A DNA stretch of 64,000 nt from Terriglobales bacterium (GCA_025936825.1 JAICSO010000014.1:62001-126000), one strand, 5' to 3'; numbered from the stretch's first letter, positions 25,657-36,094 are shown. Notes: generated from the letters alone by a model not told the origin. Translations and numbers: made by a program.

Positions 25657-27653
25657 CTTTTCGAGCGGTGATTTTCGCGGTCGGGGCGCTCACTCTTTTA
25701 AGCCTTTCGTGCATTCTTGATACGGTTGCCGGATCCTCCGGCCAGCAGCCCTTAGACACCTCACCTGCGCCGACGCAATCCACCGGCAATGCCTATTGCA
25801 CGCCCTCCGGAACTTGGATCGGCCCCAATATGGACGGTCCGGCCAAGATGCCGTTTGAATGCATGTACACAGCCCTGGACGGTACACCATCGCCGGGACA
25901 GAGTCGTGGTCCGCATTCGACGACCGCAGAGGTGCAGGCGGACATCAACGCTGCGAAATGCGGCGACAAGGTTCTGGTTGTCGCCGGATCGAGTTTGGGA
26001 CCTCTCACTTTACCGGCGAAAAAGTGCAATAACAAACGTTGGATCATCATCGCGTCGACGGGGACGCGCAGTCGCGATTTCCCTCGGGAGGGCACGCGCA
26101 TGACACCGTGTTGGTCGGGCCTGGCTTCCATTCCGAATCGTCCAACGTATCAATGTCCTAAGCCGAAAGTGCTAACGTTCAAGATTGTGACACCCAACGC
26201 AGGGAATGGCATTGCGTCTGAGAGCGGAGATCACTATCGAATTATCGGAGCGGAAATCACGCGTGTTCCGACGGGTGGCGCGGCGATTTACAACCTGGTC
26301 GACCTCACGTCGAATCGCACGCAAACAAATCACATCATTTTTGATCGTGTCTGGTTTCACGGGATCAACCAGGATGGCAATTTCCCCATTCGCAAACAAG
26401 CGGATGACACGAGTACGACGCGCGCAATCTACCTGGGCCAATCCAATCACGTTGCCATAATCGACAGCTATTTCTCGGATTTTTATGACACGGGCAGCAT
26501 GTCAGCCAACGGCAACACCGACGCACAATGTGTCGGTGGTGGAGTGGGAAATATTCCGAACTCAGGATGGGGCGTCTACAAGTTTGTGAACAATCATTGC
26601 GAAGCGTCTGGAGAAGGCATTCTTCTTGGGGGCGCCGCTGGCCCGCCTCTCACACCCGCCGGTTGCACAATCAGGGTGAACTGCAATCACGATACGCCGT
26701 CAGATATTGAAGTCCGCGAGAACTATTTCTTGAAACCTCTGTCCTGGAACGGCAATACGACTGAAACTGTAACCGAAGGTTGGCCGGTGGTGAAGAACGG
26801 CTTCGAGATGAAGATCGGTGCTCGAGCTCTATTCGAAGGTAACGTAATCGAAAACGTGTGGTACGGGGCCCAAGTGGGGTACTGTTGGTCGACTGCCCCG
26901 AAGAATCAGTCAGCTGGAACAGCAGGTTCGGCGCCTACCGCGGCCACCAACGATTTCACCTATCGTTACAATTATTGCTATAACGCTGCCTATGGAATTG
27001 CTCTCTACCAATCTGTAGATATGGGTTGCACGAGTTGCGGAGCGCAAGGGGCATCACGTATCTCCATCCACGATAATCTCATCGGGGACAATCTGAGTCT
27101 TGGCAAGTTGCGAATGCAGTCCGCCGGCGATGCCCTTGAGTTGTATGCCACTCGAGATCGCACTGGCCGCGGCCTTTCTCAAGTCAACAGCGTAACAATC
27201 GTGCACAACACGTTTCTAAGGGCAGTTCGGGCGCTCGCCATCGTCGGTGCTGATGCACCCGGCCAGATGCACCACTGGACCATCCAGGACAATATATTTC
27301 CTTACGGGAACTACGGTGTCGGCCCGATTGGTAACAGTCACGGTTGCGATGCCCGATTCGGATGGGGAACGAATGACTTTCGCGGCATCTTGTCAGCGTG
27401 TGTTTCCGATTGGAAGGTCGACCACAACGCAGTGTTCAACTGGGGAGGTGGAACGTGGCCGAGCGGAAATACTTTCTATAAGAAGCCCAGCAACATCGAG
27501 TTCGTTGACTATCGAAGTGGGGACAGCGGATTTAATCCCGCCAATTATGCTCTCACACCATCAAGCCCTCTCCACAACGCAGCCTCGGACGGCCGCGATG
27601 TTGGTGCGGATATTCCAACCTTGCTAACGAAGATTTCAGGGGTAAGAGAATAG
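25647..27653 (+). CDS. Secreted beta-helix paralog (putative lipoprotein)
   Basis: 668 aa from ATG 25647 (an ATG at 25623 would add eight residues). Signal and lipobox: VIFAVGALTLLSLSC. After a short linker (SSGQQPLDTSPAPTQSTG) it is nearly parallel, segment by segment, to the beta-helix part of the preceding gene: NAYC.PSGTW.G…DGPA, GDHYRIIGAEITRV, SDFYDTGSMSANGNTDAQC, VNNHCEASGEG, KNGFEMKIGARALFEGNVIEN. Ig repeats are absent, and the copy differs at many positions, so it is an old duplication. Predicted surface-exposed. Function unknown. Confidence 0.83.
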   Translation: MPFSFRAVIFAVGALTLLSLSCILDTVAGSSGQQPLDTSPAPTQSTGNAYCTPSGTWIGPNMDGPAKMPFECMYTALDGTPSPGQSRGPHSTTAEVQADINAAKCGDKVLVVAGSSLGPLTLPAKKCNNKRWIIIASTGTRSRDFPREGTRMTPCWSGLASIPNRPTYQCPKPKVLTFKIVTPNAGNGIASESGDHYRIIGAEITRVPTGGAAIYNLVDLTSNRTQTNHIIFDRVWFHGINQDGNFPIRKQADDTSTTRAIYLGQSNHVAIIDSYFSDFYDTGSMSANGNTDAQCVGGGVGNIPNSGWGVYKFVNNHCEASGEGILLGGAAGPPLTPAGCTIRVNCNHDTPSDIEVRENYFLKPLSWNGNTTETVTEGWPVVKNGFEMKIGARALFEGNVIENVWYGAQVGYCWSTAPKNQSAGTAGSAPTAATNDFTYRYNYCYNAAYGIALYQSVDMGCTSCGAQGASRISIHDNLIGDNLSLGKLRMQSAGDALELYATRDRTGRGLSQVNSVTIVHNTFLRAVRALAIVGADAPGQMHHWTIQDNIFPYGNYGVGPIGNSHGCDARFGWGTNDFRGILSACVSDWKVDHNAVFNWGGGTWPSGNTFYKKPSNIEFVDYRSGDSGFNPANYALTPSSPLHNAASDGRDVGADIPTLLTKISGVRE

Positions 27654-27680
27654 TTTCGCGGTTGCGCTCGCGTTCGTCTT

Positions 27681-28640
27681 TCAATGCCTTTTCTGTGCCC
27701 ACTTCCAAGCCGTCTCAATGATGTTGTCCAGCGATCGTTGCGCTTTCCACTTTAGGGTTCGTTCAGCGAGCGAAGGATCGGCGACGAGCTCTGCCGGATC
27801 TCCGGGGCGTCGTGGCCCGATCTGTGTCGGAACCGTGTGCCCAGTAACATGCTCGACGGCTTCGATCACTTCTTTAACCGAATACCCTTTTCCGGTCCCC
27901 AGATTCATAGCAATGGATGGGGACTTGGTCAGGTATTCCAGGCCGAGAACATGCGCATCCGCGAGATCGGTCACGTGGATGTAGTCGCGGACGCAGGTTC
28001 CATCCGGAGTGGGATAGTCATCGCCGTACACGCTCAGCGCTGCCCGCTTGCCCTGGATTGCCTGAAAAATGATGGGAATCAGGTGACTTTCTGGGTCGTG
28101 CATCTCGCCGATGGTGCCGCTGTCGTCCGCGCCAGCTGCATTGAAATAGCGGAAGCTGACGTACTTCAGTCCATACGCTGTGCTGTACGCTTCAAGCGCG
28201 TTCTCAAAAGCGAGTTTGGTCGCGCCGTACGGATTCACTGGCTGTTTCGGACAGGTTTCGGGGATTGGCGACTGAGTGGCGTTGCCATAAACTGCGGCCG
28301 TGGACGAGAAGATGAACCTGCGCACTCGCGATTCCATGACGTAGTCGAGCAGGGAGACGGCCGAGGTTACGTTGTTGTGGTAATACTTTTTTGGATTCTC
28401 GACCGATTCGGCTACCGAGGCATGCGCGGCAAAGAACATGACGGCGTCGCACCGCCGCAGCACGGGTGCAATCTTCGTTTTGTCGGCAAAATCGCCGACC
28501 ACGAGTTCAAATCCCTCCGCCAGGTCGCGAAACCCAGTGCAGAGATTATCGTAAATGATGACATCGTACCCTCTGCGCCGCAGCACGTGCGCAGTATGAC
28601 TGCCAATATACCCAGCTCCCCCAACGACGAGAACGGCCAA
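27681..28640 (-). CDS. galE: UDP-glucose 4-epimerase
   Basis: 319 aa from TTG 28638-28640, which follows a GGAGGGG Shine-Dalgarno by about 5 nt and gives a normal AVLVVGGAGYIGSH start; a GTG at 28652 would add four residues. Extended SDR with NAD motif GGAGYIG, STAAVYG (catalytic Ser/Thr), YGATK (Tyr/Lys), NAAGAD, and the YPTPDGTCVRDYIHVTDLADAHV segment unique to GalE. Interconverts UDP-glucose and UDP-galactose for cell-surface sugar synthesis or galactose use. Transcribed in the same direction as the porin gene (69-bp gap). Confidence 0.95.
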   Translation of the reverse strand: MAVLVVGGAGYIGSHTAHVLRRRGYDVIIYDNLCTGFRDLAEGFELVVGDFADKTKIAPVLRRCDAVMFFAAHASVAESVENPKKYYHNNVTSAVSLLDYVMESRVRRFIFSSTAAVYGNATQSPIPETCPKQPVNPYGATKLAFENALEAYSTAYGLKYVSFRYFNAAGADDSGTIGEMHDPESHLIPIIFQAIQGKRAALSVYGDDYPTPDGTCVRDYIHVTDLADAHVLGLEYLTKSPSIAMNLGTGKGYSVKEVIEAVEHVTGHTVPTQIGPRRPGDPAELVADPSLAERTLKWKAQRSLDNIIETAWKWAQKRH

Positions 28641-28708
28641 GCACCCCTCCACGCTGAACTGAGATACTCCGTATCATAAGCGATTGTTCGTCAGCAGTCG
28701 TCATTCCC

Positions 28709-30043
28709 TCAAAACGCCAGCTGAACACGGTTCAGCAATACGATTTCGTTGTGCAATGGAGATACGGCCTTCGAAGCCATGGTGAAGTGGGTGTATTCAA
28801 GATCCGTTGTGAGCTTGACGAATCGATTGACGTACCAGTTCAGGCCCATCGCACGCTCATCCGCCGCTTGGGCCGCTGTCGTCGAACTCGCGAATGTGGG
28901 GAATGCACTGCTCCCTATGCGGACCTGGCTGTAGCGGAAAGCTAACTCGAACGCCCCCAGGTGACGTAGCCCGCGGCCTGGTTCGAAACTATTGCGCGGT
29001 TTCACTCCGCTATAGGTGTTCTTCTCGCCAGTCAGCACGACGGATCCCGCCACCTGCCAGGCCCGGTTCCTGATGTTCGCAGTCTGGAGACCGTGGACGA
29101 CGTCTTGTGATGAGATCACGTATTCACCGAGCATCCCGACGGGCCCGAAGAAGTAATAACCCTGAGGCGAGATGCGCGTGTGTTGGCCATTGGCCAGCGT
29201 GTTCGAGGAATATTTGAAGAACGTGCTTTGCGCCATAGTTTTCAAGCCCGCGATCGGTCCATGCTGGTGCGCGATGGATCCAGCAACACCGAACCCAATT
29301 TGCCGCAGCGCTGTGATTTTGGCTTTCGTGAATGGAAGAAAGAAAACGCGAGAGGCGAATTCATTTGTTGGGATCCACTGGAAATTTCCGTTCGAGCCAT
29401 CATTGGATCCGTTGAAATACCCCGCAGCGTAGGAAACGGAATTTGAGAACAGGGAACCGCTTAACTGCGCGCCCATGTACCGCAGGGGCACTAAATCGCT
29501 GGCAAGCGACCGCTCCGTGAAACTCAAATCCCGATCAGATCGGAGCGCCTCCAGCCCAATGGGTTCCTTGAACTTTCCTACTCGAAGCTTCGCGAAGGGA
29601 ATTGTCTTCCATTCCAGATAGGCTTCCTGAATTTGCGGATTGCTCTGGCCGAAATCCGGCATGAAGCGGAAATCTATGGCGTTAAATATTGTGCCCTCGA
29701 ACAAAGGACGAATTCTCCTGAACAGAAAGGTATCCAAGTCTTGGCCGCGAGTATTGCTGGAGAACATCCGGTCGTCCGCCTGTAGATATCCGTGAACTGT
29801 CACGGTGTTCGCGCCGTCACTACTGGAAAGCACCAGACCATTTGATCCAGCCGCGACCGTGCGGTGGTTGGCCGCCACGCTGGGCGGTTGCACCACGTTG
29901 GACGTGATATCGGCACTCGCCATCTGCGCCTGCATTCGCGGAAACCAGGCAAAAACGGCAAGGATCAAAAAGGCGGAATACCAGCCTCTCCAGCCGTTAC
30001 GTGTTGAGAATCCCCGGTTTTGAAAATCCATTTGCGTTCTCAT
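28709..30043 (-). CDS. Outer-membrane porin, OprP/OprO (phosphate-selective) type
   Basis: 444 aa with a signal peptide (WYSAFLILAVFAWFPRMQAQ). Mature part is beta-strand rich: an OprP-like pattern starts at GLVLSSSDGANTVTVHGYLQADDR, with FRIRPLFEGT…DFRFMPDFGQ…EAYLEWK…KLRVGKFKEPIGLE, and ends in …VLLNRVQLAF, a C-terminal aromatic residue as in outer-membrane barrels. It lies 71 bp downstream of the sulfate ABC genes, suggesting an anion channel that feeds that transporter. Start GTG/ATG choice is open (ATG 30043, or ATG 30031). Confidence 0.8.
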   Translation of the reverse strand: MRTQMDFQNRGFSTRNGWRGWYSAFLILAVFAWFPRMQAQMASADITSNVVQPPSVAANHRTVAAGSNGLVLSSSDGANTVTVHGYLQADDRMFSSNTRGQDLDTFLFRRIRPLFEGTIFNAIDFRFMPDFGQSNPQIQEAYLEWKTIPFAKLRVGKFKEPIGLEALRSDRDLSFTERSLASDLVPLRYMGAQLSGSLFSNSVSYAAGYFNGSNDGSNGNFQWIPTNEFASRVFFLPFTKAKITALRQIGFGVAGSIAHQHGPIAGLKTMAQSTFFKYSSNTLANGQHTRISPQGYYFFGPVGMLGEYVISSQDVVHGLQTANIRNRAWQVAGSVVLTGEKNTYSGVKPRNSFEPGRGLRHLGAFELAFRYSQVRIGSSAFPTFASSTTAAQAADERAMGLNWYVNRFVKLTTDLEYTHFTMASKAVSPLHNEIVLLNRVQLAF

Positions 30044-30114
30044 ATATTACTATCCCCACAGAATTAGTAGACATTAAATTGGCAAAAAACCTGGAATTTC
30101 GTACTCCACCTGTC

Positions 30115-31161
30115 CTACTTCGCGCGGGCCGCTTCGTTGCGGACGGGAAAAACTTGCACATCCTTGGGAATAATGAATACTTCTTCGTTCTTCATCAATT
30201 GCAGGCTGCGGAAACGCTCCTGCGGCAACTCCACGCGCACCGGGTCGCCCCACTCCGCAATGGCTTCGACTTTTACCAGTGGCCCCGCAGCGTTGATGTG
30301 CTTGATGCGCGCCCGAAAATGGCTTCCACCGTTGGGCAGTCTTGCAATATCGAGCAGGTGTGGACGCACGTAAACCACGTGCCCGGTCTCGACTTCGTGA
30401 ATGTATGTCTTGTCTTCTTCCACCCGGCCATGAAACAAATTCACATTTCCAAGAAAGTTGTAAACGAAAGCCGAGGCAGGGCGGTTGTAGACGTCATCCG
30501 GCGAGCCAACCTGCTCGATCCTGCCCTCGTTCATAACCACCACGCGGTCCGCGACTTCGAGCGCTTCCTCCTGATCATGCGTAACGAACACGCTGGTGAT
30601 GTGAATCTCGTCATGCAATTGCCGCAACCAGCGCCGCAGTTCCATTCGTACCTTTGCGTCCAGAGCGCCGAATGGCTCATCAAGGAGCAGTACCGACGGC
30701 TCGACTGCCAAGGCCCGGGCTAACGCCACACGTTGCCGCTGTCCTCCGGAAAGCTGCGAAGGATACCTGTCCGCCAAATTCTCCAATTGGATGAGTTTCA
30801 GCAGATTGTGAACCTTGGTGCGGATCTGATTGCGTGAAGGACGAAACTCTCGCGGTCTCACTTGAAGTCCGAAGGCGATGTTCTCGAACACGGTCATGTG
30901 GCGGAACAAGGCATAGTGCTGGAACACAAAGCCCACCCGTCGTTCTTGAGCGCTGCGATCGCTGATGTCGCGACCGTCGAAGCGAACCGTGCCGATATCG
31001 GGAAACTCCAGGCCAGCAATGATGCGGAGCAGGGTAGTCTTGCCGGAACCCGAAGGGCCGAGCAAGGCGACCAGTTCGCCGCTCGGAATTTCCAGGCTGA
31101 CGTTATCTAAAGCGGTAAACTGCCCGAATCGCTTGGTTATGTTGACGGCTTCGATGCTCAT
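30115..31161 (-). CDS. cysA: Sulfate/thiosulfate ABC transporter ATP-binding protein
   Basis: 348 aa. The frame is open to 31986, but the true start is ATG 31159-31161 ([14 protein letters not shown]), which overlaps the cysW stop by 4 bp; the N-terminal extension is a reading of cysW in another frame. Walker [11 protein letters not shown]-loop FQHYALF, signature LSGGQRQR, Walker B LLLDEP, H-loop THD are intact. A TOBE-like C-terminal domain ([24 protein letters not shown]) follows. Energises sulfate uptake in the cytoplasm. Last gene of the ABC set. Confidence 0.95.
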   Translation of the reverse strand: MSIEAVNITKRFGQFTALDNVSLEIPSGELVALLGPSGSGKTTLLRIIAGLEFPDIGTVRFDGRDISDRSAQERRVGFVFQHYALFRHMTVFENIAFGLQVRPREFRPSRNQIRTKVHNLLKLIQLENLADRYPSQLSGGQRQRVALARALAVEPSVLLLDEPFGALDAKVRMELRRWLRQLHDEIHITSVFVTHDQEEALEVADRVVVMNEGRIEQVGSPDDVYNRPASAFVYNFLGNVNLFHGRVEEDKTYIHEVETGHVVYVRPHLLDIARLPNGGSHFRARIKHINAAGPLVKVEAIAEWGDPVRVELPQERFRSLQLMKNEEVFIIPKDVQVFPVRNEAARAK

Positions 31162-32060
31162 AAAGCTTCTCCGCTCATGCGCTGCAACTCGGTGGACTGC
31201 TGACGCGCCTTCCACTCGACTACGGTCTTTGCCAACAAGGTCGCCAGCGCCAGCAAAGCCAACAATGACGCGACCGCGAATGCCGGTGCGAACTGGTACT
31301 CGTTGTAAAGAATCTCGATGTGCAGCGGCATGGTGTTGGTGCGTCCTCGGATGTGCCCCGAGACGACCGACACGGCACCGAACTCGCCCATCGCGCGCGC
31401 ATTGCATAGAATCACGCCGTACAGCAGACCCCATTTGACGTTGGGCAAGGTTACGCGCCAGAAGGTCTGCCAACCGCTCGCGCCCAACGTCAGCGCCGCT
31501 TCCTCTTCTTCGGTGCCTTGTGCTTCGACCAATGGGATCAGTTCGCGCGCGACAAAGGGGAATGTTACGAACATTGTTGCCAGCACGATGCCCGGTACTG
31601 CGAAGATGATCTTGAGGTCGTGCGCTGCCAACCATGGCCCCAGCAATCCCTGCAGACCGAAGATCAGGACGTAGATCAGGCCGGAAACCACGGGCGACAC
31701 CGAGAAGGGCAGATCGATGAGCGTGATCAGCAGGCTCTTGCCGAGGAAATCGAATTTCCCGATTGCCCACGCTGCCGTAATCCCAAAAATCATGTTTAGG
31801 GGAACCGAGATTCCCGCCGCGATTAGGGTGAGCTTGATAGCAGCCATCGCATCGGGTTCGCGCAACGCACCCACATACACCGAGACGCCCCTCTCCAATG
31901 CCGACGAAAACACGATTGCAAGCGGCAGGAATAGAAAAACTCCCAGAAATGCCACGGCGATTGCAATCAGGCTCCAGCGCACCCACGGTTGCTCAGTCGT
32001 GGCCTGCACTGCGCGCGAAGCGGCCAGCACTCCCGGATTTGGCAATGTGATCGACGCCAT
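31158..32060 (-). CDS. cysW: Sulfate ABC transporter permease CysW
   Basis: 300-aa inner-membrane permease with six hydrophobic segments and the EAA-like loop ([31 protein letters not shown]), which contacts the ATPase. [23 protein letters not shown] is characteristic of CysW. Overlaps cysA by 4 bp and cysT by 1 bp, so the three are translationally coupled. Confidence 0.94.
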   Translation of the reverse strand: MASITLPNPGVLAASRAVQATTEQPWVRWSLIAIAVAFLGVFLFLPLAIVFSSALERGVSVYVGALREPDAMAAIKLTLIAAGISVPLNMIFGITAAWAIGKFDFLGKSLLITLIDLPFSVSPVVSGLIYVLIFGLQGLLGPWLAAHDLKIIFAVPGIVLATMFVTFPFVARELIPLVEAQGTEEEEAALTLGASGWQTFWRVTLPNVKWGLLYGVILCNARAMGEFGAVSVVSGHIRGRTNTMPLHIEILYNEYQFAPAFAVASLLALLALATLLAKTVVEWKARQQSTELQRMSGEAL

Positions 32061-32941
32061 TAGCGTGCCGCCTCGAATTCTGCAGTTTCAGGGAGTTCAT
32101 TCGCGTGCGCTCTCTTCAACCGTCCGCCACTCCACGCCTGCAACAGGTTGATTGTCAACAGCAGGGCAAAAGAAGCTACCAGCATGACCACTGCAATCGC
32201 GGTCGCACCCGCATAGTCGTACTGCTCCAGCTTGGTGATGATCAGCAACGGCGTAATTTCCGTCTTCAGCGGCATGTTGCCTGAGATGAACACGACGGAA
32301 CCGTACTCTCCCACTGCTCGCGCGAACGCCATGCTGAAACCTGTCAGCGCCGCCGGCAAAACCGCCGGCAACAGAACCTTAATAATTGTTTGCCACCGAT
32401 CCGCGCCCAGACTGGCCGCCGCTTCTTCGACCTCTTTGTCGAGGTCTTCGAGAACCGGCTGGACTGTTCGCACTACGAAGGGAAGTCCTGTAAACGTAAG
32501 GGCAATGACAACGCCAAGACGGGAATAGGCAGTCTGAATTCCAAGCGGGGCAAGAAATCGTCCCATCCAGCCATTGGGTGCATAAATCGTAGTCAGCGCG
32601 ATGCCGGCCACCGCCGTCGGTAATGCGAATGGAAGGTCTACCAAAGAATCGAATAGGCGCTTACCCGGGAAGTTGTATCGGACCAGTACCCACGCCACGA
32701 TGAGGCCGAAAAACAAGTTGATGGTTGCCGCGATCCCGGATGCCCCAAAACTCAGCTTGTACGACGCCACCGCCCGATGCGAGCTCACAATGTGCCAGAA
32801 CTGCTGCCCGCTCAAGGACGATGCCTTCAGAAATGTTGCCGAAAGCGGGATCAGCACCAGCAGGCTGAGATACAGAACGGTGAATCCAAGCGCCAGTCCA
32901 AAGCCGGGCAGAATGCTTTTCTGTTTGAGCTGCAGTCTCAT
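32060..32941 (-). CDS. cysT: Sulfate ABC transporter permease CysT (CysU)
   Basis: 293-aa permease with six predicted membrane helices and an EAA-like loop ([34 protein letters not shown]). [25 protein letters not shown] is diagnostic for CysT. Pairs with CysW to form the channel; starts 6 bp after the sulfate-binding protein stop. Confidence 0.94.
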   Translation of the reverse strand: MRLQLKQKSILPGFGLALGFTVLYLSLLVLIPLSATFLKASSLSGQQFWHIVSSHRAVASYKLSFGASGIAATINLFFGLIVAWVLVRYNFPGKRLFDSLVDLPFALPTAVAGIALTTIYAPNGWMGRFLAPLGIQTAYSRLGVVIALTFTGLPFVVRTVQPVLEDLDKEVEEAAASLGADRWQTIIKVLLPAVLPAALTGFSMAFARAVGEYGSVVFISGNMPLKTEITPLLIITKLEQYDYAGATAIAVVMLVASFALLLTINLLQAWSGGRLKRAHANELPETAEFEAAR

Positions 32942-32947
32942 TCGTTC

Positions 32948-33949
32948 CTACTGGTTCGCTGAATACACCTGATCGAAAATGCCACCATCGGCAAAATGTT
33001 TCGCCTGCGCTTGCTTCCAATCGCCGGCAATGTCGGCGATGGTGAACAACTTCACGTTTGGAAACTGCGCCGCATACTTCTTCAGCACCGCCGCTGATCG
33101 CGGCCGGTAGTATCGTTTCGCCGCGATCTCCTGGCCTTCCGGGCTGTACAGATACTCCAAATACGCTTGCGCAGTTGCCCTCGTTCCTTTCTTATCGACA
33201 ACCCTGTCCACCACGCTTACGGACGGCTCGCACAAAATGCTGGTCGAGGGGACCACAATCTCAAACCGTTCTTTGCCCAGTTCGTTAGCGCCCAACAACG
33301 CCTCGTTTTCCCACGCGATCAGAACGTCGCCCATACCGCGCTCGACGAATGTGGTGGTCGAACCGCGCGCGCCGGAATCCAGCACCGGCACATTGGCAAA
33401 TAGTTTGGACACGAAATCCCGTGCCTTGGACTCATCTCCGCCGGACTTCCGCAGCGCGTATCCCCACGCCGCCAGGTAATTCCATCGCGCTCCGCCTGAG
33501 GTCTTGGGATTCGGCGTAATTACGGAAACGCCGGGCCGGATCAAGTCATCCCAGTCCTTGATCTTTTTCGGATTGCCCTTCCGTACCAGGAAAATGATGG
33601 TCGAGGTATAGGGTGAGCTGTTGTTTGGCAGCCTCGATTGCCAGTTGGATGGGAGCAGGTGCGCTTTGTCAGCAATGGCGTCAATGTCATAGGCGAGCGC
33701 GAGCGTGACGATGTCCGCATCGAGTCCGTCAATGACTGCCCGCGCCTGCTTGCTCGATCCGCCATGTGACTGCTGGATGGTGACGTCCTGCCCCGTCTTC
33801 ACCTTCCAATACTTCGCAAATGCCGCGTTGTAATCCTGAAACAGCTCGCGCGTCGGGTCGTACGAAACATTCAGCAAGGTCACGCGCTGGCCAAACCCCA
33901 GCAGGGAAGCCCCTAGAATCGCGACGAAGAAGCAAACCTTGCGTATCAC
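32948..33949 (-). CDS. sbp: Periplasmic sulfate-binding protein
   Basis: 333 aa with a short signal peptide ([21 protein letters not shown]). The mature protein starts [22 protein letters not shown], and contains [24 protein letters not shown] and [20 protein letters not shown], all ligand-binding elements of Sbp/CysP. Delivers sulfate (possibly thiosulfate) to CysTWA. ATG overlaps the Rrf2 stop by 4 bp, so it is the second gene of the operon. Confidence 0.94.
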   Translation of the reverse strand: MIRKVCFFVAILGASLLGFGQRVTLLNVSYDPTRELFQDYNAAFAKYWKVKTGQDVTIQQSHGGSSKQARAVIDGLDADIVTLALAYDIDAIADKAHLLPSNWQSRLPNNSSPYTSTIIFLVRKGNPKKIKDWDDLIRPGVSVITPNPKTSGGARWNYLAAWGYALRKSGGDESKARDFVSKLFANVPVLDSGARGSTTTFVERGMGDVLIAWENEALLGANELGKERFEIVVPSTSILCEPSVSVVDRVVDKKGTRATAQAYLEYLYSPEGQEIAAKRYYRPRSAAVLKKYAAQFPNVKLFTIADIAGDWKQAQAKHFADGGIFDQVYSANQ

Positions 33950-34449
33950 CTCTCACCCCGCGGAACATTGCCATGCACAACCATCGGGAGGACGCTCGCT
34001 TCCGTCTTCTTTTTGTTCCGACCTTTTGATTTTTGTCGTGAACTGGGGTTCGCGATATCCGCCAAGGACGTGCTTTCCAGTATCTTGGCCGCGGCATCCC
34101 GTACGTCGAGAAACACCTGGTACAGCGCGCGATGCTGGGCGTCACCATCAATGAGGGTCCGCAATTGCTCGGCATCGCCAAACGGCGCTAGTGGCCCATC
34201 AATCAGCCGGATGATCTCGCTCAGCCGAATGTCGGCAGGCGCGCGTCGCAACTGATATCCGCCCTTTGCTCCACGGACGCTTTCGACCATGCGCGCGTTC
34301 TTGAGTTCGAGCAGGATCAACTCCAGAAACTTTTCCGGCAACTCCTCCTCGTACGCGACGTCCCGTATGCGGATTGCACCCTGGTTATAGTGGCGGGCCA
34401 ACATCATCATTGCCTGCAGTGCGTACAAACCCTTCTGGGAGATCTTCAT
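33946..34449 (-). CDS. Rrf2-family regulator heading the sulfate operon (CymR-like)
   Basis: 167-aa winged-HTH regulator: [20 protein letters not shown] at the start, [38 protein letters not shown] is the HTH and wing. The protein contains no cysteine at all, so it cannot bind an iron-sulfur cluster as IscR and NsrR do; this points to the cluster-free CymR type, which in Firmicutes controls cysteine and sulfur uptake. A long basic tail ([17 protein letters not shown]) is unusual. It starts the operon Rrf2-sbp-cysT-cysW-cysA, and may regulate itself and the transporter. Confidence 0.9.
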   Translation of the reverse strand: MKISQKGLYALQAMMMLARHYNQGAIRIRDVAYEEELPEKFLELILLELKNARMVESVRGAKGGYQLRRAPADIRLSEIIRLIDGPLAPFGDAEQLRTLIDGDAQHRALYQVFLDVRDAAAKILESTSLADIANPSSRQKSKGRNKKKTEASVLPMVVHGNVPRGER

Positions 34450-34457
34450 AGTTCGAT

Positions 34458-34485
34458 ATTTTACCTACAATCCCTATTTAGTCAA
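34458..34485 (-). promoter_or_regulatory. Promoter of the Rrf2-sulfate operon
   Basis: Reading the minus strand: TTGACT (34485-34480), 16-bp spacer, TAAAAT (34463-34458). The transcript would begin within about 2-3 nt of the ATG at 34449 and there is no Shine-Dalgarno, so the mRNA may be leaderless. Confidence 0.55.
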
Positions 34486-34575
34486 TGGACATTGAAGCCT
34501 TGCTGAGCGAAAAACGCCCAGATTTTGCCAAAATTGGGCCAAAATCGGGTCACCAGTTCCCAGGAATCGCCGCTT

Positions 34576-34594
34576 GGCATCGTCTTGCGATGCC
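34576..34594. promoter_or_regulatory. Palindrome upstream of the hexuronate operon
   Basis: GGCATCG (34576-34582) and CGATGCC (34588-34594) form a perfect 7-bp inverted repeat with a 5-bp centre, 35 bp before uxaC and just ahead of TAGAAT (34611-34616), a possible -10. Candidate operator for a hexuronate regulator; none is encoded nearby. Confidence 0.35.
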
Positions 34595-34628
34595 TCAGGT
34601 TGCGTGCATGTAGAATTGTGCATTCAGA

Positions 34629-36035
34629 ATGCCATTCATCTCCGATAACTTCCTACTGCAAGGCGCCACTTCAGTCCGGCTGTTTCATAGTTTTGCAGAA
34701 ACGCAACCCATCCTGGACTACCATTGCCACCTCCCGGTTCGCGAAATCGCCGAAAATCGCCAATTTCGTGACTTGACCGAAATCTGGCTCGAAGGCGATC
34801 ACTATAAGTGGCGGGCGATGCGCGCCTGTGCCGTCCCGGAGCGCTTCATTACCGGGGATGCCACTCCTCGTGAGAAGTTTCTCGCATGGGCGCGAACTGT
34901 GCCCCAAACGCTTCGCAATCCGCTCTATCACTGGACCCATCTCGAACTGGAACGTTATTTCGGGATCGAAGAACTACTGGATGAGAACACTGGGCCCAAA
35001 ATTTGGGAAGAGGTCAACCGCCAACTTGCCACGCCCGAATTCGCCGCGCAGGGGATCCCGAAGAAATTCGGAGTACGTGCGATCTGTACGACAGACGATC
35101 CGGCGGACTCGCTGCAGTATCACCAGCAGCTCTGCAAATCGCAATTCCCGGTACGGGTTTTTCCAGCGTTTCGCCCCGATCGCGCATTTCGCATCGAGGA
35201 TCAGGGAGCCTTCGCTGGCTGGAGAGAAAAATTGGGCCAGTCTGCGGGCCTCGAGATCAAGACGTTTGCAGATTTCCTGGAGGCACTGCGTAATCGTCAC
35301 GACGACTTCCACAAAGTCGGCTGCCGGCTCTCGGACCACGGACTGGACACCTGTCCCGCCGAGTTCTGCAGCGACAGCGACGCCGAAGCCATTTTCAAGA
35401 AGGTCTACGGTGGGAGTCAGGCTTCGATAGACGAAGTCTCTCGCTGGACCGGCTACCTCATGCTCTTCTTCAGCCGTCTCGATGCCGAGAAAGGCTGGAC
35501 CAAGCAGTTACACCTCGGGGCCTATCGCAATGCGAATACGCGTGCCTTCAACCGCATCGGCCGAGACACGGGCTTTGATTCGGTCGCTGACTGGCCGCAA
35601 GTGCAGTCGCTCATTCGCTTTCTCGACCAACTGGAGCAACGTGGACATCTCCCGAAGATGATTCTCTATAACCTGAATCCCGCAGATAATTACGCTTTTG
35701 CTACGGCGATCGGCAATTTCCAGGACGGTTCGGTTCCCGGCAAACTCCAGTTCGGCAGCGGATGGTGGTTCCTCGATCAAAAAGAAGCCATCGAATGGCA
35801 ACTGAATGCGCTTTCCAATTGCGGCTTGCTGTCCCGCTTCGTTGGAATGACTACCGATTCGCGTTCGTTCATGTCATATCCGCGTCATGAGTACTTTCGC
35901 CGCGTGTTGTGTAATTTGCTGGGCAACGAAATGGATACTGGACTTCTACCAAATTCCGAGGAACTCGTCGGAGGTATGGTCCGGAACATCTGTTTCGACA
36001 ACGCGAGACAGTACTTCGCGTTACCATCGGTGTGA
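34629..36035 (+). CDS. uxaC: Glucuronate/galacturonate isomerase
   Basis: 468 aa, full length. Isomerises D-glucuronate to D-fructuronate and D-galacturonate to D-tagaturonate. Amidohydrolase-fold landmarks of UxaC: LDYHCHLPVREIAEN near the N-terminus, and the late GWWFLDQKEAIEWQLN and GMTTDSRSFMSYPRHEYFRRVLCNLLG motifs. First gene of an operon with an SDR oxidoreductase and an MFS transporter. Together with the GH28 enzyme it points to growth on pectin-derived hexuronates. Confidence 0.95.
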   Translation: MPFISDNFLLQGATSVRLFHSFAETQPILDYHCHLPVREIAENRQFRDLTEIWLEGDHYKWRAMRACAVPERFITGDATPREKFLAWARTVPQTLRNPLYHWTHLELERYFGIEELLDENTGPKIWEEVNRQLATPEFAAQGIPKKFGVRAICTTDDPADSLQYHQQLCKSQFPVRVFPAFRPDRAFRIEDQGAFAGWREKLGQSAGLEIKTFADFLEALRNRHDDFHKVGCRLSDHGLDTCPAEFCSDSDAEAIFKKVYGGSQASIDEVSRWTGYLMLFFSRLDAEKGWTKQLHLGAYRNANTRAFNRIGRDTGFDSVADWPQVQSLIRFLDQLEQRGHLPKMILYNLNPADNYAFATAIGNFQDGSVPGKLQFGSGWWFLDQKEAIEWQLNALSNCGLLSRFVGMTTDSRSFMSYPRHEYFRRVLCNLLGNEMDTGLLPNSEELVGGMVRNICFDNARQYFALPSV

Positions 36036-36094
36036 ACTGATAACCCAGCTCCAATTACCTCGTGAGTTAAAAACAAATACTTCAGAAAGGTCAC

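Noticed and set aside
27837-28679. 280-codon plus-strand frame
   Set aside because: Antisense to galE; the galE protein is unmistakable.
31162-31986. N-terminal extension of the cysA frame by 275 codons
   Set aside because: It reads through cysW in another frame and encodes no family sequence; cysA starts at 31161.
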